DNA of 64,000 bases from Kryptolebias marmoratus (Eukaryota; Chordata; Actinopteri; Cyprinodontiformes; Rivulidae). Under the pieces are notes generated by a model. It did no database searches. It was not told where the DNA came from and worked only from the letters and a program-made list of their open reading frames with translations. The DNA lies in contig NC_051431.1 in the NCBI RefSeq assembly GCF_001649575.2, positions 18,453,940-18,517,939 of the forward strand. The letters run 5' to 3'. Shown here piece after piece: positions 56,863 through 64,000 of this stretch (positions within the stretch are counted from its first letter, which is position 1; each line of letters opens with the position of its first letter). Made by a program: the position numbers and the translations under genes.

Positions 56863-59749
56863 GTCTTACTCCCTGCTTTATACCATTTAAGGTTCTATCT
56901 ACTATTTCCAGTTGGGTCAGATAAACTGGGCAAAACTGGGTCATTACTGTCCCAAAACCTAGTACCTCCGTGCTTAATCAGTGTGAAAAAAAATGCCTAG
57001 ACAGTAACAACAAAATTCTGAACTTTTCAAAATGACCATTCAAATTAATAACATAAGAGTGTCCTTAGTGTTCAGATTTTGTTGGTTAAATAGGTATGAG
57101 CCAAACTGACATTTAACATCAGCATGTGCTTATTATGCCTTCATGGTTGTTTGTCATTTGTGCCAATTTTTAATTAGTCCAATGTGAGGTCATTGTCTAT
57201 TTTGATTTGTCATTCTAACTTTTGTTGTCATGTACAGTTTGACAATGGTGTTTGGTGTAAAATACAGTCTCATGAAGCCCTGCAAGGTCATCACAAACTT
57301 TGTGACAGAGTGGGAGAGATACAGTACTTTTATATCTACAATTCAGATATGCTGCTACTGTATGTCACTTACATGTGACTTCTTGTAATTACAAAAGAAG
57401 CCTCTCTTAAAACAAGATTTGGACATTTATACACTCAGTTACCTCCTTGTCAGTGTATTTTACAAATTATTTTTATTTTCTCCACAACACTATTTCCCAT
57501 GAATCAAGCTTGGCTTATGGGGCAAAGTATAAACCTATAGAGCAATGTTATATTTCCACTTGGTTTTGTGAAAATAACTTTATATTATGATCCTAAATTT
57601 GTTTTGTACTCAACTATGTACATCAAAATATGTCAAAAAGTCCATTGGAAAAAATACTCTAATCAGTTTCTCTATACTGGAAGAGATTTTGATATTTCAC
57701 ACATGTTTGAGTGACAGTGTGTGTGTTTGTGTGTGTAAAGATATGAAAAAAAAAATCTGTTTATTACAGAGAAAGGAAAAATGTCAGCAGCTTGTTCCCC
57801 CCTGACCACCAACCTGCATTTGTCAGCCTTTTCTGACCAATATTACATTTCTGCCTCCATTAAAAAAAAAAAGTACTAACTGCAAGGACTTTCCAAGTCC
57901 CACATCTTTTAAGGCTTGAGTTTCTGAAAGCTTATCTCAGTGATTTTTGAGTTGCTCACTATTTTGTAGATAGTTAAGTGAGGTAAAGCAGTGCCTGCAG
58001 TGTTGTTGTCAGTTTGTCTTAAAGTGTGCAACATGCAGTAGACTGGATGGACTTTTAAGTAGTATTAAAAGAGAAGACCCTTAGTCATCACATATGAAGT
58101 ATTTTCTATAGAAGAGGAGGTGAGGCTATGGCACCAACACACACACACACACTTAACCCAAACTCACTGAACATATTTACATACAATACAATCTGTCATT
58201 TACATACAATGCTCATCTACCTAAAAAAAATATACTGAGTACAGTTCAGTGAGCATACAAATCATTAACTTTTTTTTTGTTTTTGGTTAATTTACAGTTT
58301 TTGTTTTGTTCTGTTTTAAGTTTTGCTCCGGATCTCATTTTTACATACTTAATTTTGAGTCAAGTTTTTATCAATTTTATAATTAAAAAACAAGTCCTGT
58401 TTGTGAGTGATCATTGTTTATTAGGCAGCAGGTCAACTGAGTTAAAAAATCACAGTCAACAGATACTATCAGATATTAGAGTCATTGCTTTGATTTGTTG
58501 TGTTGTATAAAATCTCAGTGCTTTGAATCAGAACTCCTATTTAATTGCATTGCATTGTGATTAGGGCAGAATCGTATTATGTTTTATCAGTTTTGGAAGC
58601 TCTCGTGTCTTTAATGAATTAAATTCTTTGCATAGTATTGAAATATGTATCGTACTGGCCACAGACCAGAAATACAAAACCCTAATCCCCATACTTTTAG
58701 TCATTGTTGCAATTTGACATCAGAAGAAATACATTTTTTAAATGAATTGGGACATTTTTTTGGCCATGATGTATTTCATATGGCTGTAATCTGGTGACTC
58801 ACAATCACAGAGGAATAAGAATGTTGTATTTGATGAACATGCTTCATATAGCAACTAGATTTTTGTTTTTCTTTTTCAGCTGATCAAACAACACATCCGA
58901 TAGCAGATACATATGCACATTTTGACTGCAAGTTGTTGTCATAGTTTTAAATTGTTTTATTTCCTCATAATGCAAGTGTATTTGTTTTACTGTATTACAT
59001 AATTTAACACATAGAATCTGTGTGGATGTGCAATAAGTATTGCACATCCTTCATTCCAGAGACAAATTAAATATTTTGGACTTGAGTGGACATAAAACAA
59101 TAAGCTGATCAGTTCTGAAAATCTTATTTTTAAGTAAGATAAAAAAATATATTTATGGTATGTGCATTTCAATTAGCAATAAACAAAAAAAAAATCTCTG
59201 CTTTTAAAGCTTTGAACATTTCAAATTTACTCATGCTTTATCTTTTTTAATGCAGCCACAAACATTTACTCCACTAAATGTTATAAATTTCATGAAAGCC
59301 TTGACTATTTTCCTTGAAACGATCCAAATTACTGTCCTAAAAGACTTTGACCAGTGGTTCCATTTCTATTTTTTCTTGGAAGCCCTTCTAGTGGCAACAA
59401 AAAAAAGGAAAAAAGAAAAACTTTCAAAACTTCACTGGCACCATTTTCAAGGACATTCGCTCCCTTTCATTAAACAAATTAGCCTAAATATTTCTGGGTG
59501 TAAGATGTAATGTTTGCGATCACATCTTGAGATGTTAGAAGATTTTATTTGTGTGGTACAAGTGCAATGGAAGTGTTTTGACGTATTTGATGTTGGTATG
59601 ACCGTTCAGCCTGGTTTTACAAGTTCTTTTATTTATTTTTTTTATTTAAAAAGATTTCTTAGGGTTTGGCCTGTCATTTTTATGAGTGTGCATGTTCTAA
59701 TATATTTTAGATAAACCATATTATCGCAAACTTTTACATATCATGTTTA
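56861..59749. other. Long AT-rich non-coding stretch
   Basis: No gene, RNA or classified repeat found. Short CA/TG patches near 57716-57740 and 58136-58150. Frames are short and compositional. Confidence 0.5.
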
Positions 59750-59812
59750 TATCCATCCATCTATTCATCTTCTATACAGACATGATCCTACAGTGTTGTG
59801 GGGGGCTGGTAA
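59750..59812 (-). mobile_element. SINE 3'-end fragment
   Basis: TATCCATCCATCTATTCATC, then TTCTATACAGACATGATCCT and GTTGTGGGGGGCTGG resemble the complement of a V-SINE tail and final domain. Only about 60 bp survive. Confidence 0.55.
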
Positions 59813-60183
59813 TGATGATACATGTTCAGGAGTGCAAAATTATAACCATGTTTCACCCTACTGGTACAAATCAACAACTGCTGCATACAAAATGGCAACT
59901 ACTAAATAAAATGTGCTGGTACAATTTGATGAAATTAACAACCATCCACTAGATTTAAACCCATGTTGGAGCAGCAAAACAACAGCCCCTTTGAATAATA
60001 TTCAGTATTTTCTAAAAGCTCTATTTTTTCATCCATCAGTAATGCACTCATCAGGGCAAAATAAAAAGGTGTATGCTACCTTCAAGGCCAAAATGTTGAT
60101 TGGCTTTTAATAGAAATTTCTGTTTAAATATGGATAAGACTCAGTAATGTTTGCAATGTGACATTTTGCATTCTTCTCATTGT
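59813..60183. other. Non-coding stretch, nothing recognised
   Basis: No gene seen. Confidence 0.5.

Positions 60184-60268
<85 letters not shown>
60184..60268. repeat. (TC)n(TA)n compound microsatellite
   Basis: About 11 TC units followed by about 31 TA units, directly abutting the tail side of a SINE. Confidence 0.97.
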
Positions 60269-60270
<2 letters not shown>

Positions 60271-60538
60271 ATCCATTTTCTTTGCCCGCTTCCCCATTCC
60301 GGGTCGTGGGGAGCTGGTGCCTATCCCCAGCAGTCACTGTGCGAGAGGCAAAGGACACCCTAGACAGGTTGCAAGTTCATTGCAGAGTCACATAGAGACA
60401 AACAACCATTCACCATTCACACCTAGAGACAATTTAAGAGTCACCAATGAAATAAAAGAGTCACCAGTTAACCTAACATGCATCTTTTTGGTCTGTGGGA
60501 GGAAACCAGAGTACCCGGAGTAAACACGCAAACTCCAC
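60269..60538 (-). mobile_element. V-SINE-type SINE, 5' truncated
   Basis: CATCCATTTTCTTTGCCCGC (60271), CATTCCGGGTCGTGGGGAGC (60294), GGTGCCTATCCCCAGCAGTC, GACAGGTTGCAAGTTCATTG (60363), TTAACCTAACATGCATCTTT (60468), GGTCTGTGGGAGGAAACCAG (60490), ending at CACGCAAACTCCACC. The tRNA-related 5' third is missing. It carries an internal duplication: GAGTCACCAATGAAATAAAA is followed by GAGTCACCAGTTAACC (60439-60475). It is the least diverged V-SINE here. Confidence 0.9.
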
Positions 60539-61639
60539 CATTTTGAGTAACTTACAATCATGTTTTACATCATAACAAAACACTTGAATATATTTTGCCT
60601 CATGTAAAACCTAAAATGTCCATCTTGACTCTCAGAGAACATTTTAATATTATTAAGACATAAGTAACATGTTCATATGTTCATGGCACAGATTACATTT
60701 TGTGGTGAAAAAATGGCACAATGCCGAAAAAAGCAGACACTGAAAGCTAGCAGCGCTTCTGCTAAATGAAAGGGTAGCCAACAAGTCTTGGAGGAAAACA
60801 CTTGAGTTCGGAGTGTACATTTAGAATTTTGTGATTGTTTTGTGTTTGCATGCATCACTGTGTTTTAGGTGAATTCCATCCCTCAATCCTGCAGGCCTCT
60901 GTCATTGTCACTTCGGCCCATTCCATATTTCTCCTGCCTATGCAACTGGGACGTTTTATTTTATTTGCTTGCTATAGACCAAAGTCTGAATGATTGATGG
61001 GCCAACATCAGGCACTCTGTGCCCATTTATCAACTGCCCAGTATTTAGGACAGGCAACTCTCCTGCACACACATGCAGACAAATAAAAAGCACCTACAAA
61101 CTGCAAGTTTTACATTGAACCTGCAATCAATGAAGATTGAAAATTGCATAACCAATACTGAATGTATTGACTGAATTTGGTAAAACTGGTAAATTTGGTA
61201 AAGCAGTCATGCTTTTCAGGTGCACATTATAGTGACACAATTTAAACTGGAGTACCCTTGCATTTATTTATTTATTTATTTTGTGCGCTAAATCTCTGAG
61301 TGTTAATAATTAGGCAAGTAATGCAAGTGTCTTCAATTATATTGGAGTTTGAGAACAACCACAATATTACAACAACTCTCTAGCAAATTAAACAATTGTT
61401 TATCTTTCATTTAATACTGTTTCCCAACCTTCATTACTGTAAAATCTAAATTAAAACCCAAAGTTAAAAAATATACTAAAATAAAGTATGATCACTTGGT
61501 TTTCTTCTTCTTCTTCTTCTTTTTCTGTAACAGTTTACAGTGTGTATTATTTTGACTTCATCATCTATAACTCACAAATTTCAGTAAAGTAGCTTAAATT
61601 TTCATAGGGGAATAATATAAAAAAATGTGAAGAGTCAGT
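60539..61639. other. Non-coding stretch
   Basis: (TTC)n at 61502-61521 and (TTTA)n near 61265-61280. No gene seen. Confidence 0.5.
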
Positions 61640-62740
61640 TACAAACATGTCAACAGGGTGTGGAACCCCCTCAGGCCTAGATACAGGCATCAGTTTGGTG
61701 TGGAAGAAAGTCATACAGCAGTTGTATCCCTTCCTGAGGCAAGATGGCCAACAGCTGTTGTAAATAGCCCTCAAGATCCATCATTTTGGTACTCAGTCAA
61801 GGTGACATTCAAGCTGATCCCACACATGTTTAAATAGGGAATGATCAGGTGAGCTGCCTGACCAAAGTAATTCAATATGACACAGGTACTTCATACACAC
61901 ACACACACACACACACACGCTGTGTATGAACAAGCATGAGCACTGTGTATAAACTTGTTGAAAGATTGTACTGGGGTGCTGTCTCAGGAGGGGTAAAGCA
62001 TACAGATGCAGGATGTTACTACTATGCTGTGTCTTCTTAGTCCCCCTAAGTCACAACCAGAGGTGGCTTGAATTCATACCCTTTGATTCCCAACTCTATG
62101 ATTCCAGGAGTAACTTCATTGTGTCTCTCCACAATATTAGCAGGACTGGTCCTCAGCACCAATATACATTTGTATGATGCTTATCCTTTGTAATGTAGAA
62201 CTGAGATTCACTGTTGAACGTGATACAGCGCCACTCCTCATCAGTCCTTGCCTCTCATGTACAGCACCACATCAAATTCAGCCATCTCTGTTCTGGTGTT
62301 ATTGGAACCCTGTGCATGGTATGGTGAACCCTAAGTCCACCTGATTTCAGTCATCAAGACAAGGTGTGGAATAAAGAGTTGTAAAGAGTCCAATACCTGA
62401 TACTGATGGCAGGCATAGATGTATTGCAATTTTGTAATGCTTAGCACACAATATTATGATCCTTCCTTAGTGTGGTCTGTTTTGGGCAGCTTGAACCAAC
62501 ACAATGTGTGTGGGTGCCCTCACACACCTACACATTAGTTCAAACTTTGGACCACTGTGACATCTGTACAGCCCACATCCCAGACAATCTGGGCTCATGC
62601 AAACCCAAAATGTATCCCCTATCAAATTCCATCAAGTGCTGGTAATGCTGTCTTGTTCTTCTACAAGGCCTCCTCTTTGTCTGGCGACCTTTACTTGCTG
62701 TTTTGATTAAACTTTCAGACACAATGGCAATTGCCTGTTA
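61640..62740 (-). mobile_element. Tc1-like transposon C, most of a transposase, heavily decayed
   Basis: On the minus strand the N-terminal side (near 62640-62560) reads L-M-E-F-D-R-G-Y-I-L-G-L-H-E, matching the Tc1 helix-turn-helix block usually reading F-x-R-G-x-I-x-G-L-R-E-A-G. The central block near 62190 carries complement of the E-S-R-F/F-x-x-x-x-D-E region, and near 62090 the complement of G-V-I-x-x-x-G. The C-terminal side (61774-61640) reads R-A-I-Y-N-S-C-W-P-S-C-L-R-K-G and later M-P-V-S-R-P-E-G, like the C-terminal helix of this subfamily. It shares words with element B (CTGATCCCACA; GGGTGCTGTCTCAGGA). A (CA)13 microsatellite has grown inside it (61894-61919). No inverted ends are recognised. 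Confidence 0.8.
61894..61919. repeat. (CA)n microsatellite inside Tc1 C
   Basis: About 13 CA units. Confidence 0.95.
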
Positions 62741-63290
62741 ACACTTGCTTCACTCATGATACCACCACTTATGCCCTCGGGTGCCTGTTCTAGAAGTACC
62801 AGCTCTGTGCAAATCAAATTATTTTCAGACCCATTGTTGGTCTCTATGTGTACCAAATTATGTCAAAATCTGACCATTCTTTTTGGGTGCTTAAGAGTTT
62901 TTTTTTTTTCTTTATCAGTAAGCGTATAAGATAAAACAAAGATAAATAGCTGAAAGTGCTGCTGTAAAAATTTGTGAAAGCACACTTATTCATCAAACTA
63001 GATAAATGCACTTTGTAGAGTTTTTAAAAGATATGTCAATAAAGATGTGTGGGCAGAAGAGTATCAGATAGCATAACTGACATGATAAAAATGTGTGTGA
63101 AGTGTAAGTAACACCGAGTAGAATGTAGACTAAAAATCAGAGCTTAGTAAGAAGCCAATATGCCTAATGTCAACAATGTCAACAGTAGAAAACAATATGA
63201 AGCATTTACAGTCTTTTTACTTTTCAACTCTCAGTGGATTTGGTCATTTTTCTTGTGCTATTGTAGAACTTTAAATCCTTCCAGTTTACC
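62741..63290. other. Non-coding stretch, nothing recognised
   Basis: T12 near 62898-62909. No gene seen. Confidence 0.5.
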
Positions 63291-63720
63291 TGTCAGCGTT
63301 GTGGGTGTCATTTCTGTTTATTGTAGTCAGTTTAGTTTGTCTGTATAACTTTCCATTTTTTATATTTAAAGTATTTTCAGATTTGTTTTATCTTTTCATT
63401 CATTTATTTTTATTTAATTCTGGGGATTTTGTGTATTGTTTCATTTTTAGTTCCCAGTTTTATTTATTTATTAGTTATACGTCACTGATTCCCTCAGTCT
63501 CCCTTGTTATTCAATTCCACCCACCTGCTACCCATCTGCTCATCAGTCCAGTTTGTCTCATTCAGTAACCACCCCTCCCTGTTTAAACAGGTTTCAGCTT
63601 CTGTACACATTTTCACAAACTACTGTTTTCTCTGTACTCAAAAATGTTTGCTCCATTTTATTTTTTTATGCTACGTGCTTGATTTTTTTTTTTTGCTCTT
63701 TTGTTATTAAAAATAATAAT
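63291..63720 (+). mobile_element. Possible LTR-like fragment
   Basis: Starts TGTCAGCGTTGTGGG and carries a C-rich promoter-like block near 63515-63590 (CCACCCACCTGCTACCCATC, then CTGTTTAAACAGG), similar in style and position to the U3 of the LTR at 26549-27020. No CA end or target duplication is seen, so it may be truncated or a chance likeness. Confidence 0.3.
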
Positions 63721-63771
63721 AACTAGAGAAGTTGCATTTCCTGCGAAAATGCAGTGTGAATGCTTTTTTTG

Positions 63772-63990
63772 CTGAATGATTTTGCTGAAAGCGGCTGAAG
63801 ATATGCTGAACAGCTGAAGTTTAATGAAGATGCAAAAAGTGAAACAGCAGCAAATTTGTAGAAGATTTGCATAAGATAGAAGAACAAAAGCTGAAAGAAG
63901 CAGAAATTAGTTGAAAAAGCTGAAGTTAGTTGAAAGTAGCTGAAAATGTGAAGAACAAAGCCAAAATTAGCTGAAAGAAGCAGAAACAAC
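63772..63990. repeat. Degenerate AGCTGAA/GAAGCAG repeat
   Basis: Repeated GCTGAA, GAAGCAGAAA and TTAGTTGAAA words, e.g. GCTGAAAGAAGCAGAAATTA at 63890 and again GCTGAAAGAAGCAGAAAC at 63970. On the minus strand these read TTCAGCTAATTTTGGC and resemble the AGCTA...TTTTAGC units at 12534-12897. It reaches the window edge and probably continues. Confidence 0.7.
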
Positions 63991-64000
63991 AAAAAAAAAA

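Overview
The window looks like non-coding, AT-rich DNA from a ray-finned fish, most likely a percomorph. The main reason is the repeat set: Rex3-type RTE LINEs with a GATG-repeat tail, V-SINE-type tRNA-derived SINEs, a Rex6/R4-like LINE with a restriction-like endonuclease, a Penelope-like element with a GIY-YIG remnant, several decayed Tc1 transposases, a hAT-like insertion and a MITE. Long (TA)n, (CA)n, (TC)n and (CTTAT)n microsatellites fit the same picture. I see no intact host protein-coding gene, no rRNA, no functional tRNA, no CRISPR array and no bacterial-type operon. Short open frames are scattered everywhere, but they lack codon structure, splice context or family resemblance, except where they are fragments of mobile-element proteins.

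Layout. 0-14 kb: a Tc1 fragment (0.95-1.27), a candidate dispersed repeat (2.8-3.2), a Rex3 5' fragment next to a Penelope-like fragment (5.2-6.1), a Rex3 3' piece facing a Rex3 5' piece (8.0-8.5), a solo LTR with an exact target-site duplication (9.09-9.72), an old V-SINE (11.2), a degenerate ~29-bp minisatellite (12.5-12.9) and a V-SINE 3' fragment (13.5). 14-26 kb: mostly single-copy-looking sequence with one copy of an unclassified repeat family (here 'family A', 19.6) and a Tc1 copy carrying a 61-bp insertion (20.8-21.7). 26-37 kb: a second solo LTR (26.5-27.0), a faint LINE RT remnant (27.8), a head-to-tail pair of family A (30.1-30.7), a Rex6/R4-like RT fragment (33.3-33.9), a recent 47-bp tandem duplication (34.9) and another family A copy (35.7).

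39-64 kb: a Tc1 copy split by a LINE 3' end with a (CTTAT)n tail (39.0-40.5), full V-SINEs (43.6, 46.5, 50.0), the endonuclease end of the Rex6/R4-like LINE (44.2), a palindromic MITE (45.55), a Rex3 copy (48.3), family A (48.9), a third solo LTR (50.86-51.35), a Rex3 3' end split by a hAT-like element (53.1-54.2), a truncated V-SINE abutting a (TC)n(TA)n tract (60.2), a long Tc1 remnant (61.6-62.7) and a second stretch resembling the minisatellite at the right edge.

The features do not work together as a gene system. They form a layered record of insertion and decay in what is probably an intergenic desert or a very long intron. Several nested insertions can be ordered in time because both target copies are readable. 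Some unbroken stretches with homeodomain-like TAATTA motifs and more balanced composition could be conserved enhancers, but only cross-species alignment could show that. I found no convincing undescribed functional system. The least explained items are family A, the AGCTA minisatellite, the head-to-head Rex3 pieces and a 24-bp exact direct repeat 716 bp apart.
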